Shown here: positions 1 through 11,586 of the stretch, piece after piece
Layout of the letters: every line of letters starts with the position of its first letter
Numbering within the stretch: position 1 is the first letter of the stretch
Assembly (NCBI GenBank): GCA_905221605.1
Contig: CAJNDS010002305.1
Coordinates: 335,610 to 399,609, forward strand
Length of the DNA stretch: 64,000 nucleotides
Source: Symbiodinium natans
Lineage: Eukaryota > Sar > Dinophyceae > Suessiales > Symbiodiniaceae
Reading direction: 5' to 3'
The notes under the pieces: generated by a model
Seen by the model: the letters and a program-made list of their open reading frames with translations, nothing else
Database searches by the model: none
Told to the model about the DNA's origin: nothing
Made by a program: the position numbers and the translations under genes

Positions 1-373
1 GAGTTGGGCTGAAGGCTTGCGAGCTTGGAGAATTTGTTCGTCTTGAGTTTCAAGGTCTTGGCATGCCGGTTCAGAGTTTATTTCATATAGGGTGGGTGCA
101 AACAAGATCTACGTTTGGGGCTTGGGGGTCTGAAGGTTAGGATTCGAGGCTTGGGGATTAGGATTGAACAAGATTGCTGGCTGTGGCCTTCGTTGCTGGT
201 TGAATAGGTGCAGGCAGAATTTCGCTCTTCTCAAGGAACTGCATGGTGCAGTTTACTGTGTGGGTCAGGGTGGTTCCAATTTCAACGTGTCGACAAGTCG
301 ACAAGTGGGCTTCCAGCTGAACGGATGGGGGGATACTCCCGTCAGTCGTTGGCAAGCCGACTGTGCACCAATT

Positions 374-481
374 TTACCTTACTTCGCCTTTAGTTGAACT
401 TTAAACTTTTTGGGTTTCCTTATTTAGTAGGAACATTAAAGTTTAACCTTTTTTCCCCTTGGTTATTGGAGAAGTAAGTTA
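374..481. mobile_element. palindromic element, family H1 (copy 1)
   Basis: Inverted ends (accttacttc / gaagtaagtt) enclose gttgaactttaaactttttgggtt. Second copy at 19041-19146. Confidence 0.6.
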
Positions 482-1555
482 CAGGAAGGTAGCACTTCGA
501 CCTAGCACAAGCGTCCTTGCGTGCATCGAGGTTTCAGGTTTCTTCCGGTTCGTCGTGTTGCTAATAGCGGTCACGATCCCAGAAGTCCCATGTTTCCAAG
601 CCAAGGTACATTATCAAACAGGCGCCACTGATCAACTGGATGCAGACGTTTCCCACAGAGGAGATGCAGCTCACGCAGCAAGTTTGGCACATCTTTTGTG
701 CGGAGACTCCTATTGTAGCTACCCGAACTGACTTGATGGTGACAACAGTTGTGTGACTTTGCTTCTTTGGTCGAACCCAAGACTTGCGCATAAGAAAACT
801 TGTAGAGCAGTGTCTATCCGTGGGTATCTCACACCCTGAGGGCACAGCGCAACATCGGTTCCCTGCATCCTCATTTGAACTTTAGAATTCAGGGTCGAGT
901 TGCCCTGGACGGCTTGGAGACTAGAAGTGGTTGAGGCGACAGCGATTTGCCAAGTTCTAAGGTTTCGACTCAGGCAACTGAAGTCAGAATCTCCGTGAGA
1001 TTTTGGATGCTGAGATGTCTGTTGTATTCTTCAAGGGCTCTCTTCAAAGTTGGAGCTTGCTGGGAAGCCCTAAGTCCAAGGCAAAGTGATGGTAAGCTCC
1101 TCCGAAGGGCCTGTACACATGGTACTGGCAGATCTTATGTTGGTTGGTTCCTGGTGGCCGAAAAGCAGAGGCAAGGGATGATAGAGGTAAAAATGGTCCT
1201 GGGCATGCCAGTGATAAGGGTTGTGGTGTAGATCGCAGATGACGGGGCCTGTCACTCCTGTGCCCACAGTGCCATGAAAGCAGACCTTGAGCTCCGAGGG
1301 TTAGGAGTTGGGGGCCCAAGGAAGACAGATCACGCGGACGGCTACTGCATCTGCAAGGTGCTAGCACCTCTGGCAGATGTTGGATGAGTGATATCCTTCG
1401 ATACTTTGGGTGTCTCAGGGTCTCATGGGCTTGGGAGGTAGGCCGAGGTTCCTGAAGGCATCGAGGTGGGGGGCTCAGACTTGTGGGCTCAACCTCTCGC
1501 CGGCTGCAGGGAGTGCATGGGCTTGCCTAAACCAAGCCGGAAAGCCTAGTTCCTT

Positions 1556-1599
1556 GGGTTTAGGGTTTAGGGTTTAGGGTTTAGGGTTTAGGGTTTAGG
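1556..1599 (+). repeat. telomere-type array
   Basis: About 6 TTTAGGG. Confidence 0.9.
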
Positions 1600-1616
1600 A
1601 AATGCAAAGCAATGTG

Positions 1617-1691
1617 TGTATGTATGTATGTATGTATGTATGTATGTATGTATGTATGTATGTATGTATGTATGTATGTATGTATGTATGT
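1617..1691 (+). repeat. (TATG)n microsatellite
   Basis: About 18 units of TATG. Confidence 0.95.
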
Positions 1692-3250
1692 GCGCAAACA
1701 TGGTCCTGGACTTCCAGGGCTTTCAGCCGCGGGGCTCGACCCTTGATCAACGTTGGCTGTGAAACATCGCAGTCTCCTCTAGCTTCTTTGGCAAGTAGCA
1801 AAAGATTGCAGGAGAGAGGGGCTTTGTGCTTTCGGATGAACCAGCCCGATCCCATAATGGTTCGAGAATTCAGACATAAGGATGTTTAAATGTTTTCGTA
1901 GTTCCAGAATCTGAGGTACAAAATTCCCCAGTTCTTCATCTGCAGGCCAGAGTGCAGCAGGGCGCATTCCCGGAATTGCCTTCTGGGCGTCTGTGAGCGT
2001 CCGGCTCTTGCGCCAGAAGCCTTTAGAGGTGAAATTTGGGGATGTTCCCCCTTATACTAAGAGTCCTTAATAGGGATCATAATCCGTATAAAGGAGCTGT
2101 TAGAAGGGGAACACCCCAAAGTGAAATTTGAGCATATTGCGCCAGGTTGCCCAGTTCAGGGTGGTTCAAGCCATGGCCCGTAGGATCGGGATCAAAACGT
2201 GGAACAAAGTGGCCCCTATAGTACTTCGTAGGCAAGCGCATCTTCAGAGTTTCTCTTGGGTTGCAACAGTTTTTCAACCAGGTCTTTCGTACATAAAGCT
2301 GGTGCAGCTAGCTCACAGCAGAAGATGGTTTCAGCGATCTCTACATGGCCCTAAAAACGCACACCTTCCTCAGTTGGGTACCGCCCCGTCAAACATCAGA
2401 CCGGAACCTCTTCGGACAGCAGGATCATGCGATTCGGCCCCTGGGTGCTTGTAGACCTGGCAGTTCACCGCCCCTGGGCCTGAGACTTTGATGCTTCAGG
2501 GTTTGGGCCAAGTGTATCAGGGTACTTCTGAGGGTCGACTGAGGAGGTTGTCGAAGCCTCCCTTACACTCTCAATCAAAAACCCCTCACTTGTTTCAGAC
2601 ATGCGGTAGAGCCAGCCAGAATCGGCGAGAATCTCTTTTCAAGTCTGGGCAGGGTCCTGACTTTGCTGTCGCTTTCTGGCTGGTTGCCCCTGCGTTTGCG
2701 TGAATCGTGTCTCTCTGCCGTTTTTGTCCAACAAAATTGGGGCCCCCTCCTTGTTGAGATTACAGAACAGTCAACAATGTGTTGTCACATTGGCGACTCA
2801 TAAGACTCAGAAAGTGCTTGGCGAGGCAATCAAGCGTGCATCCTGCCCCTTTTACAGAACAAGACATGGCGAGGCTTGTACAGTAGACTCCAGGATAGTT
2901 AGAACATGGTTTTAGGATGAGAAGAGCTGGGATACCCTTTAGTATACCTTTTGGGGTATGGGGAGAAGGGATGCTCCAACTTCTTTGGAGTTTACTGTAG
3001 GTCTTAACTGTGGGGCAGTGGCCGGCACTGGCCGACTAAAGGATTGTAAGCGATGTTGGGAAACTCCCCCCCCCTTTTTACGGGGCTTTCTTTGTGGGGT
3101 ATCTGACATGTGATGCCTAGATTACCTAGGACTTAGCATTTTGGGCTGTGAAGCCCCCTGGAAGAACGACGACTGCTAAGCTGGGGTGGCTATCTGCGCA
3201 AAAGCAACGTCACAGACTCGGTCAGAAGGCTTCAGGGTCGTTCAGGGTGT
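1692..3250. other. mostly unassigned
   Basis: Holds one B element. An exon-like frame ends at 2028 (AFWASVSVRLLRQKPLE). Otherwise no gene seen. Confidence 0.4.
2038..2120. mobile_element. introner/MITE family B, copy 1
   Basis: Inverted ends ggggatgttccccc and aaggggaacacccc. Flanked by the 9-bp direct repeat gtgaaattt at 2029-2037 and 2121-2129. Removing the element plus one repeat leaves an open frame reading RQKPLEVKFEHIAPGCPVQ. Confidence 0.75.
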
Positions 3251-3312
3251 CCCTAAACCCCAAACCCTGAACCCCAAACCCTGAACCCTAAGCCCTAAAC
3301 CCTGAACCCTAA
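3251..3312 (-). repeat. telomere-type array, degenerate
   Basis: CCCTAAA with CCCTGAA and CCCCAAA variants. Confidence 0.8.
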
Positions 3313-3410
3313 GCACTAAGACTCTGGTCTTGAGCGCCACAGGCCGCCAATCCCCGTCGATTTCTCCTTGATCATGGGCGCAAAGTTGCCTCCGGCCTTG
3401 CCCCTTGGTG

Positions 3411-3481
3411 GGTTTAGGGTTTAGGGTTTAGGGTTTAGGGTTTAGGGTTTGGGTGTAGGGTTTAGGGTTTAGGGTTTAGGG
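3411..3481 (+). repeat. telomere-type array
   Basis: About 10 TTTAGGG. Confidence 0.9.
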
Positions 3482-3763
3482 TGTTTGATTGTAGATGCTT
3501 TAAGAAGAGCGTGGGGGTTAGGGTTTTAGCCCTCAGCCCTGCAAGCATGGCAGGCTCTTGAGGCTTAGGGTTTAGGGTTTAGTAGGGTTTAGGGTTTAGC
3601 GGTTTAGGGTGTTTGATTGTATATGCTTGGGTTTAGGGTTTAGGGTTTAGGGTTTAGGGTTTAGGGTTTAGGGTTTAGGGTTTAGGGTTTAGGGTTTAGG
3701 GTTTAGGGTTTAGGGTTTAGCGTGTTTGATTGTATATGCTTTAAGAAGGGGTTGGGGGTTAGG
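3481..3763 (+). repeat. composite: three copies of a flank unit with arrays between
   Basis: gtgtttgattgtatatgctt at 3481, 3609 and 3722 with TTTAGGG arrays at 3564-3610 and 3629-3721. Copies 1 and 3 continue taagaag...gggggtta. Confidence 0.8.
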
Positions 3764-3863
3764 CGCAATTCGTACTTGCCCAGAGGGAGCTAGGGATTCA
3801 TTGGGGTCGAAATTTGGCGAGTTTCCATGCATGGTGGGGCAAAGTCCCCTCCATCCTTTTTAG

Positions 3864-3897
3864 TAAACCCTAAACCCTAAAGTCTAAACCCTAAACC

Positions 3898-3929
<32 letters not shown>

Positions 3930-3968
3930 ACCCTAAACCCTAAACCCTAAACCCTAAACCCTAAACCC
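3864..3968 (-). repeat. telomere-type array
   Basis: CCCTAAA with an inner block of CCCTCAA. Confidence 0.9.
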
Positions 3969-4081
3969 GACCCTTCGAAGCCGAAGCGCCGTGAAGGTAC
4001 TACCTGATGCTGCACGGAATCATCTCCCACAAGCTGCCACAGGCAGGGCACCCAGCGAGCACCCGACGCGAGTTACAACAC

Positions 4082-4353
4082 GGTTTAGGGTTTTAGGGTT
4101 TAGGGTTTGGGGTTTTAGGGTTTTAGGGTTTTAGGGTTTTAGGGTTTTCGGGTTTTCGGGTTTTCGGGTTTTCGGGTTTTAGGGTTTTAGGGTTTTAGGG
4201 TTTTAGGGTTTTAGGGTTTTAGGGTTTTAGGGTTTTAGGTTTTAGGGTTTTAGGGTTTTAGGGTTTTAGGGTTTTAGGGTTTTAGGGTTTTAGGGTTTTA
4301 GGGTTGTAGGGTTTTAGGGTTTTAGGGTTTTAGGGTTTTAGGGTTTTAGGGTT
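4082..4353 (+). repeat. TTTTAGGG octamer array
   Basis: About 33 octamers with a patch of TTTTCGGG near 4146-4177. Confidence 0.9.
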
Positions 4354-4740
4354 TGTTTAACAGAGAAAGCCGACTTCAGAAAGCTTACGGACACCTTGCG
4401 CCCGCATGTTCGAGCTAAGAGCTGCTGAAGGTTGAGTTTGAGGGCTTGGGGAATTCATGTTTAGGGCTTACGTTTGCAGCTTGAGGTGTTCGACCATACT
4501 GTTTTCCGATGGCAACTGTCGGAATCTACTCGTCGTTGAGTTGTTTTGTTGCCCCTGCTTTCTGAAACGCTGCTCCTCGTTTCACAAAATTTCTCCTGAC
4601 TTCAGATGCGAGTATGATCTTGGCCGGACACGGAGGAGAGCGACAAGAACACAAAGACAGCATGGAAGCACAATGTGCTCGCATGCAGCATGATCACTGG
4701 CTCAGCTTTGCCAACCCAACCATCCACTGTCATGATCTTG

Positions 4741-4838
4741 ACTATATCCCCCTTTTAGGAACTACTTTTTTGTTCATATACAACCCAAGAGGATAAAAAA
4801 AAAATAGTATGTTTATTAAGGTTCTAAGGGGAGTGTAG
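4741..4838. repeat. short duplicated segment, copy 1
   Basis: tcatatacaacccaagagga ... ttaaggttctaaggggag, also at 5434-5524. Confidence 0.6.
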
Positions 4839-4942
4839 TTGAAGAGTGTCCACAAAGTTCGTGCCCAAGTTGCCGTAGCAGGCGGCAACGACAGGTAGAC
4901 CAATGAAGATCCCGCTGAAAGGCAAACCTCAAACCCAAACAC

Positions 4943-4986
4943 GTTTAGGGTCTAGGGTTTAGGGTTTAGGGTTTAGGGTTTAGGGT
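4943..4986 (+). repeat. telomere-type array
   Basis: About 6 TTTAGGG. Confidence 0.85.
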
Positions 4987-5033
4987 CAAACCCCAAACCA
5001 GAACATCCATACATCATAACTTCCCAGACCACT

Positions 5034-5259
5034 CTAGGATGGGCCATTCGGCCCGAAAATCCCCATAGTCAACCCTCTACAGGGCCTTTTTAAGGGGGGG
5101 TTACTAGGGCTACTCGGCCCTATTATCCCCATAGCCAACCCTCTAAAGGGCCTTTTGTTTTTAAAGGGGGGTTAGTAGGGTATAATCTAGCCAACCCTAT
5201 AACGGGCCTAAAGGGCCCTTTTTTTAAGGGGTTTAGTAGGGCATAGTAGCCCGTGCTGG
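5034..5259. mobile_element. family E, copy 1, expanded
   Basis: Ends ctaggatgggccattcggcc and catagtagcccgtgctgg. The inner unit ccaaccctctaaagggcc...gggttagtaggg is repeated about three times. Confidence 0.65.
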
Positions 5260-5354
5260 CTGGCAGCGCCCAGGCATTGGCCAAAGGCGAGTGGACCGAC
5301 AAGTCTCAACCTTTGGTTGACACTGCGGAGTCGCTCTCATGGTAAATTGAGAGG

Positions 5355-5433
5355 CTTAGGGTTTAGGGTTTAGGGTTTAGGGTTTAGGGTTTAGGGTTTA
5401 GGGTTTAGGGTTTAGGGTTTAGGGTTTAGGGTT
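5355..5433 (+). repeat. telomere-type array
   Basis: About 11 TTTAGGG. Confidence 0.9.
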
Positions 5434-5524
5434 ACTATATCCCGCTTCTGATGATTTTTTTCATATAAAACCCAAGAGGACTTGACAAGCGTAATTTTTT
5501 ATTTAAGGTTCTAAGGGGAGTCTA
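5434..5524. repeat. short duplicated segment, copy 2
   Basis: tcatataaaacccaagagga ... ttaaggttctaaggggag; abuts a TTTAGGG array. Confidence 0.6.
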
Positions 5525-5548
5525 GAAGAAGCTTGAGGCTCTGATACA

Positions 5549-5658
5549 GGGTCGGAAGAGTTATTAATAGTATTCCCTTAGGGTCCCGACATGAATCTAC
5601 TCTAGCAACCCCCCCCCCCCCGCCAAAAAAAAAAAAACTGTTCTAATTATCTAGGCCC
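5549..5658. mobile_element. family G, copy 1
   Basis: gggtcggaagagttattaat ... ctaattatctaggccc. Contains C14 and A13 runs. Confidence 0.5.
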
Positions 5659-6719
5659 GTCCATATTACAGGTTCTTGGGCGCTGGGGTACTTCATATTG
5701 TCTGTTTGGGCAGGGAGAGTTCTCTAACCATAAGGGACTCCCTGACGGTCCCCCGCTTGCTTGTTTGGTTTTGGGTGCGGACGCATCGTTTCGGGCGCAA
5801 GGCAACGGAACAAAACGAGGCTTGTGAGATGTGAGACCCAATGATGGAGGCTCGGAACAGACCTTCCAAAGAACAAGAGGCATAAACACGCTCTTTACTG
5901 CGAACATATCGATGTTGTCTGAGCCACCCCGAATATACGAGCCCGTGCATTTGGGTGAGGCGGTTCTCTGCGGTGTTAGCCTAAACAAGCTAGATCTTGC
6001 CGAGCGCTGCAGATTTCTGAGGTTTCGTGGGATCCTTGGCGACTTGCAGGAATACAGGCGCTCCGAAGTATGCTCCAAAGTGCTACTAGGGCCAGTTGTG
6101 CATCTGAGGAGAGGTCAACCAAACCGCCCTATGCTGCGCACGACCCCAGTTCCCTTTTGAAGTTTGCGCCTAGTTCTGTGAACGGCTACAAGACATCCCG
6201 CGTTGCCAATGCCGCTCTTTCTCTCAAAGCGCCATTATTGACATAAAGTCCACACAGCCGCGCAGTTCGCAACACTTTTCCTTGGATGTATCGGAGCTGA
6301 TGTAACTCTAGATCCGATGGCCATCGTATAAGCAGCAGTCCTCCAATCTACCGCATGATCAAGTTCGATTCGACCCAGCTAATAGCAACATATTCCCGCG
6401 CAAAAGGAGATGGTTAGATGCTTTGGGGTGTGAATGCCAGGGGCCCCCAGGTGCCAAGTGAGCCCCTCAAGTGAACTCTACATAACACCCGAATTTTATC
6501 CCTGAGTTTTGCGTTGCTGCTTTTTTTTCACAGCTCTTGGTTCAGGTTGACAGTTTCGAGGTTTGAGTGAGTTTGAACGGCAAGCAGAGGTTCTGGAAGA
6601 CAGTCTTATGTAGACACACGTACTACTTCAGTTTCAGGCGGGTTTCCTTGGGGCTCATCGCGCAGCATCTGCATCGAAGCTGGGCATGCACATGGCATGA
6701 CTCGAAGGTTGAATGGTTC
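5659..6719. other. no feature seen
   Basis: Non-repetitive; open frames are short and overlapping on both strands with no domain. Confidence 0.4.
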
Positions 6720-6932
6720 GGGTTTAGGGTTTAGGGTTTAGGGTTTAGGGTTTAGGGTTTAGGGTTTAGGGTTTAGGGTTTAGGGTTTAGGGTTTAGGGT
6801 TTAGGGTTTAGGGTTTAGGGTTTAGGGTTTAGGGTTTAGGGAACGGGTTTAGGGTTTAGGGTTTAGGGTTTAGGGTTTAGGGTTTAGGGTTTAGGGTTTA
6901 GGGTTTAGGGTTTAGGGTTCAGGGTTTAGGGG
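6720..6932 (+). repeat. two adjoining telomere-type arrays
   Basis: About 30 TTTAGGG, broken once at 6841. Confidence 0.9.
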
Positions 6933-7181
6933 AAAGTTTCAAGGGTTCGACATGTTCCGACAGGCGATTGAAAGGGCACTGTAAAGCGTCTTGGCGGCCG
7001 AGCATTGCGTTAGCACCGGCATCCCAATCCGAAACCCTCAAGTTCTTGGGTTTCGGAGTACAGTACTATACTTGAATACTTTTTTTGGTACTAGGTTCTG
7101 ATTAGAGGTACTGGAACCTAAAAAGTATATACTTTTTTCCAGGGTTTACTCCAAAGTAAGGCTTCTTGGGGTCTGGGATTG

Positions 7182-7219
7182 CTTTAGGGTTTGGTGTTTA
7201 GGGTTTAGGGTTTAGGGCC
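7182..7219 (+). repeat. telomere-type array
   Basis: Short TTTAGGG block. Confidence 0.8.
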
Positions 7220-7247
7220 CCTTGGAGAGTTCAACTCTGCAGCTTCT

Positions 7248-7350
7248 CTTAGTAGTAGAGTAGGTAACCTTTAACCTTTTTGGGTTAGTATATTCCCCTT
7301 AGATTCCCAAAGGTTCACCTTTAAAACCCCTAGGTACTGGACAACTGAGT
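7248..7350. mobile_element. family F, copy 1
   Basis: 103-bp unit cttagtagtagagtaggtaa ... ctggacaactgagt, about 96% identical to 15603-15705. Confidence 0.7.
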
Positions 7351-7479
7351 TCTTGAGCTGCAGGTAGCTTTCACAAGAAGAACATCTTGTGCAAGGCACC
7401 GCGATTCCGAAACCGTTCGGCATGAGGTTTCATGCGGCCTGCGCTCAAGCTCTCTAAACCTGACAGGAAGTTTCCTATA

Positions 7480-7580
7480 ACCCCAAACCCGAAGCCCAAA
7501 ACCCTAAACCCTAGACCCTAGACCCTAGACCCTAGACCCTAGACCCTAGACCCTAAACCCTAAACCCTAAACCCTAAACC
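7480..7580 (-). repeat. telomere-type array with CCCTAGA block
   Basis: Seven or so CCCTAGA between CCCTAAA. Confidence 0.9.
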
Positions 7581-7720
7581 TTGAGCATAGCTTCTTGCCC
7601 ATGGGATACAGTAGAGTTCGGGTGCATGGGACAGCTGCATGTGAAGTCAAGCCTCGAAAGCATGTCTCTGAAAATGCAGAGTCGCAGCGGAAGTTGAGGA
7701 CAGGTTCTCCAATCCTGAAT

Positions 7721-7945
7721 ACCCTTAAGCCCTTAAACCCTAAACCCTGAACCCTTAAACCCTAAACCCTTAACCCGCCCTAAACCCTGAACCCTTGAAC
7801 CCTTGAACCCTTGAACCCTTGAACCCTTGAACCCTTGAACCCTTGAACCCTTGAACCCTTGAACCCTTGAACCCTTGAACCCTTGAACCCTTGAACCCTT
7901 GAACCCTAGAACCCTAGAACCCTAAACCCTAAACCCTAAACCCTT
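7721..7945 (-). repeat. telomere-type array with CCCTTGAA octamers
   Basis: About 14 CCCTTGAA between CCCTAAA ends. Confidence 0.9.
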
Positions 7946-8048
7946 GTTCCTTCTTTCGCAACCTCAGAGCAGAACTGAGCCCCTGTGGCAATGTTGCCGA
8001 AGGGCCGGGAAGCCGGCCCGAAGCCGTCTGATTGCAACCTCTTGTAGA

Positions 8049-8108
8049 GGGTTTAGGGTTTAGGGTTTAGGGTTTAGGGTTTAGGGTTTAGGGTTTAGGG
8101 TTTAGGGT
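8049..8108 (+). repeat. telomere-type array
   Basis: About 8 TTTAGGG. Confidence 0.9.
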
Positions 8109-8213
8109 CAGCAGCAACATGAACCGCAGGCACAGGACATCTCGCACGGGTTGAGTTTCCAAAGCTATTGCGGGCCGCAACATCCCTCTGGGTCCTCGCC
8201 ATTCTACCTTCCC

Positions 8214-8263
8214 CAATCCCTAATCCCTAATCCCTAAACCCTAAACCCTAAACCCTAAAACCC
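8214..8263 (-). repeat. telomere-type array
   Basis: CCCTAAT and CCCTAAA. Confidence 0.85.
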
Positions 8264-8412
8264 TTGCATCGTGGCTCCATCTGCTGACGAAATCTTTTTG
8301 TCTCACTCACCCTTAGGGAGCCCCTCAGCCAAGCTAGCTAGAAGCTTTTGTCTCCATGCAGGCTTTCTGGGAGTCAAGCTCTGTCCGACAGGCGGGCCAA
8401 GATCCGTTTAGC

Positions 8413-8481
8413 ACCCTAAACCCTAAACCCTAAACCCTAAACCCTAAACCCGAAACCCGAAACCCGAAACCCTAAACCCTA
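8413..8481 (-). repeat. telomere-type array
   Basis: CCCTAAA with CCCGAAA block. Confidence 0.9.
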
Positions 8482-8580
8482 GCAGTCTGGCAAGCATGGC
8501 CTGCCTTGAAACTGCTACCGCCTAAAGTCTTGACTCTGAGATCTCAGAAGCATTGCAACCTCTTGCGACCCAGCAACGTA

Positions 8581-8689
8581 CCCAGAGAGCCCAATACCCC
8601 TTAGTGAAGGAATATAGCTTAAGTTATAAAGGAATCCTTATTCTGATTTAAGGAATATTCCTTAACTAAGGGGTATTGGGCTCTTTGGG
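8581..8689. mobile_element. introner/MITE family A, copy 1
   Basis: Near-complete hairpin: cccagagagcccaatacccc ... ggggtattgggctctttggg. TA duplicated on each side. Confidence 0.85.
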
Positions 8690-8929
8690 TATCTACGAGG
8701 CTCTTTCAGGGCCCTGAAAGGCAAGGTGCTTTGCAGTTCAAGGCGCTTTTCAGTTCAAGATGTTCGGATGTTCCTTTCTGAATCCACCCAAACTCCCAAT
8801 CGCTCCTTCGTTTGGGATTGGGGTCAATTAGGGTGATTGCGGTCGATTTGTTGTTTGGCTGCGTTGTACGAGTCAGAATGGAGTCCCGATAGACTCCCGG
8901 TGCTGAGGCGGGTTTGGGAGGGGGGTGGG

Positions 8930-8972
8930 GTTTAGGGTTTAGGGTTTTGGGTTTTGGGTTTTGGGTTTTTGG
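8930..8972 (+). repeat. TTTTGGG variant array
   Basis: Short, G-rich. Confidence 0.75.
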
Positions 8973-9086
8973 GTGTGGGGGGGGCTGAGGGCGGCTTTAG
9001 GTTTTGAGGCTTGGGGCTTCATTGCGGGGGCCTTTGGGTTCTAGGGGTTTGAGCTAAACCCTATCCAATGTCCAATTTAGCCAAAT

Positions 9087-9131
9087 TCCCTAAACCCTAA
9101 ACCCTCCTAAACCCTAAACCCGAAACCCTCA
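9087..9131 (-). repeat. telomere-type array
   Basis: Short CCCTAAA block. Confidence 0.8.
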
Positions 9132-9258
9132 CTCCCTAAAGTCTTTAAAGTCCGAAGCTTGTCGCCGGCTCAGGCGCTGAGTAGCGACACCAACCTACCG
9201 AAAGAGGCGCGCCTCATCCAGCCGGCGCCTAGGCGCAGAGAAGTCCTTTGAAGTTTTG

Positions 9259-9354
9259 TTTAGGGTTTAGGGTTTAGGGTTTAGGGTTTAGGGTTTGGGG
9301 TTTGGGGTTTGGGGTTTGGGGTTTGGGGTTTGGGGTTTGGGGTTTGGGGTTTAA
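9259..9354 (+). repeat. array TTTAGGG then TTTGGGG
   Basis: Nine or so TTTGGGG follow five TTTAGGG. Confidence 0.9.
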
Positions 9355-9377
9355 CCTCTTCAAGGCAGCATCATGGC

Positions 9378-9470
9378 CTGTTCCCCCTTATACTAACAGT
9401 GCTTTGTAGGGATTATAGTACCCCCGATTATAGTCCCCATTACGGGCTGTTCGTATAAGTTGAGGACGTT
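9378..9470. mobile_element. family B, copy 2, decayed right end
   Basis: Left end tgttcccccttatactaacag and core tagggattatagtacccccg as in other copies. Confidence 0.55.
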
Positions 9471-9530
9471 GCTCCACAGAGGTTCAGGTTTTGGGACTCC
9501 CTGACATGGCACGGCTCAGGATTCCAGGGA

Positions 9531-9620
9531 GGGTTTAGGGGTTTAGGGTTTAGGGTTCAGGGTTTAAGGGTTTGGGGTTTGGGGTTTAGGATTTAGGGTT
9601 TAGGGTTTAGGGTTTAGGGC
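9531..9620 (+). repeat. telomere-type array, degenerate
   Basis: Mixed TTTAGGG and TTTGGGG. Confidence 0.85.
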
Positions 9621-9682
9621 TCTGGTTTGCTGTCGCGCAAGGGTTGCAGGCACGAAATGAGCCTTCCACAGAACCCCAGACC

Positions 9683-9793
9683 TAGGGTTTAGGGTTTAGG
9701 GTTTAGGGTTTAGGGTTTAGGGTTTAGGGTTTAGGGTTTAGGGTTTAGGGTTAGGGTTTAGGGTTTGTAGAGTTTAGGGTTTAGGTTTAGGGC
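9683..9793 (+). repeat. telomere-type array
   Basis: About 14 TTTAGGG, ragged right end. Confidence 0.9.
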
Positions 9794-9969
9794 GCAACTT
9801 CTCAACCTCAATCTCGAAGTCTGGTGTGTATTTGTGAGGAAAGGGCACGAAAATCTCTAAGTTTTCTCAATGAAAGCTGGGGACTTCTGGTTTTAGGGCT
9901 TTGTAGTCGTTTGCTCAACCGAACCTCCAAGCACCCAATTCCAAGCCCTCAGTCTACATTGAACTCACG

Positions 9970-10035
9970 AACCCTAAACACGAAACCCGAAACCCTAAAC
10001 CCTAAACCCTAAACCCCAAACCCCGAACCCTAAAG
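9970..10035 (-). repeat. telomere-type array
   Basis: CCCTAAA with CCCGAAA. Confidence 0.85.
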
Positions 10036-10438
10036 GTGAAGTGGACAAAGTGTGATGAAAGCGCACCAACCACCCCAGCTGCTAGAGCTTTCACCCCCGC
10101 GCCTTAGGTTACCAGGAAAACATGCGGCGCATTCAAATCATATTCTTGCCGCCATTCCCAAGCATCCACCGGAGCTGTCACTAGCTGCAAAGAAGCCCAT
10201 CACACTCCGAGGAGATCAAGCAGGGACTTTGCTGGAAGATTCGGGCCGGGGCAGCTACGCGGATGCGGAGTTCTGGACTTTGGGTCTCTTAAGGGCTTTG
10301 GGTTTGGGGGCTCACAGCACTTATGGGCAATTAGACGTTTGGCCAAGGGCTTGAATGAATCTGGCACAGCTTAGTGCTCAGAGGTCCACCTCAGCCGTGC
10401 ACGGGCTGCGAGGTCCACACATCCCTGGAAGACGACTA

Positions 10439-10547
10439 CCCAAAGAGCCCAATACCCCTTAATTGAGGAATACAGCTTCAATGATAAAGGGATCCTTATT
10501 ATATTTTAAGCTCTATTCCTTAATTAAGGGGTATTGGACTCTCTGGG
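10439..10547. mobile_element. family A, copy 2
   Basis: Full hairpin with TA target duplication. Removing it plus one TA leaves an open frame across the site (EDDYIVILNLSPPQEISIPS). Confidence 0.85.
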
Positions 10548-10752
10548 TACATTGTCATCCTCAACCTGAGCCCCCCTCAAGAAATCTCCATTCCGTCAGG
10601 TTAAAGCGGAGATGGCAAGACAGGGAGTCGAAAAGGTTGACTTCAAGTTTTGCCTGAACTGGCATGCCCATGTGCCTCGGCTGCATCAAGCAGTCCAGAC
10701 CCGTCCGTCTTGAGCGTCGCATATTCTTGGACACATCAGCAGGGGCATCCAC

Positions 10753-10802
10753 AAACCCTAAACCCTAAACCCTAAACCCTAAACCCTAAACCCTGAACCC
10801 TG
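10753..10802 (-). repeat. telomere-type array
   Basis: About 7 CCCTAAA. Confidence 0.9.
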
Positions 10803-10913
10803 ATGAGTCCAACCCACCCTTGTGCAACTAGCTGCCCGCTCCATGGCTGGCTGCATGGCTTCGCTGAATGTTCTGCCAAAGAGCAAGCTACACTTCCACG
10901 TCGCTCCCTCGAA

Positions 10914-10945
10914 GCCCTAAACCCTAAACCCTAAACCCTAGACCC
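10914..10945 (-). repeat. telomere-type array
   Basis: About 4 CCCTAAA. Confidence 0.8.
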
Positions 10946-11475
10946 TCCACCGCCCCTTAAAACGCCAAGCCCCGAAGACGTCTCTGAGTAAATCCGTGGA
11001 AGCTCAGGAGTTCGAAATCGAGGGCCAGCTGCTGAAGGGTCTCACCGAATCTCGGAGAGCATGTGGCATTGAAGAAGTTGAAGCGCCTTCGTGAAAGGAA
11101 GGAGCAAGTGTCCTTTGTGCTTGTTGCTTTCGGCTCCTCATGATAAACTTCAAAACATCTTGAACCTATGGAGCCCTTGTTTTCGCGAATGGCTTCATGC
11201 AGAACTGGCTTAGGGTCGACTGGGGCGGGGGGCTTCAGGTTTTGGTTGGGCGGGCTGGCGCTTAAGGGCTAGGCGATTTCCATGATTCGGGGTTCAAGCT
11301 CACCAGCATTCAATGAGCAGCAGGCGCCAGCGGCAGCAACAGTTCTTGTGATGGGCATTGCTGGGCATTTGCGACGGCCGGACTGAACCCAAGACCCTGC
11401 AACCAACTGCAAGCTCAACGCATGAAGCCAACATCCTGCACCAAGTCATGAAAGCCGTCAGAGCCAACACTCAAT

Positions 11476-11586
11476 CCCAAAGAGCCCAATACTCCCTAAT
11501 GAAGGAATATTCCTTAAATCATAATAAGGATCCCTTTGTAAGTTAAGCCATATATTCCTTATTTACGGGGTATTGGGCTCTTTGGG
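11476..11586. mobile_element. family A, copy 3
   Basis: Full hairpin, AT on both sides. Removal plus one AT leaves an open frame (MKAVRANTQSPAPKQKPLAA). Confidence 0.85.

Noticed and set aside
1595-1889. ORFs rich in MYVC or YIHT
   Set aside because: Produced by the TATG microsatellite.
7635-8716. Gene model of five exons ending around the A element at 8581
   Set aside because: All joins keep phase, but acceptors lack the AG|G rule and the upstream join fails; kept only as a hint in the findings.
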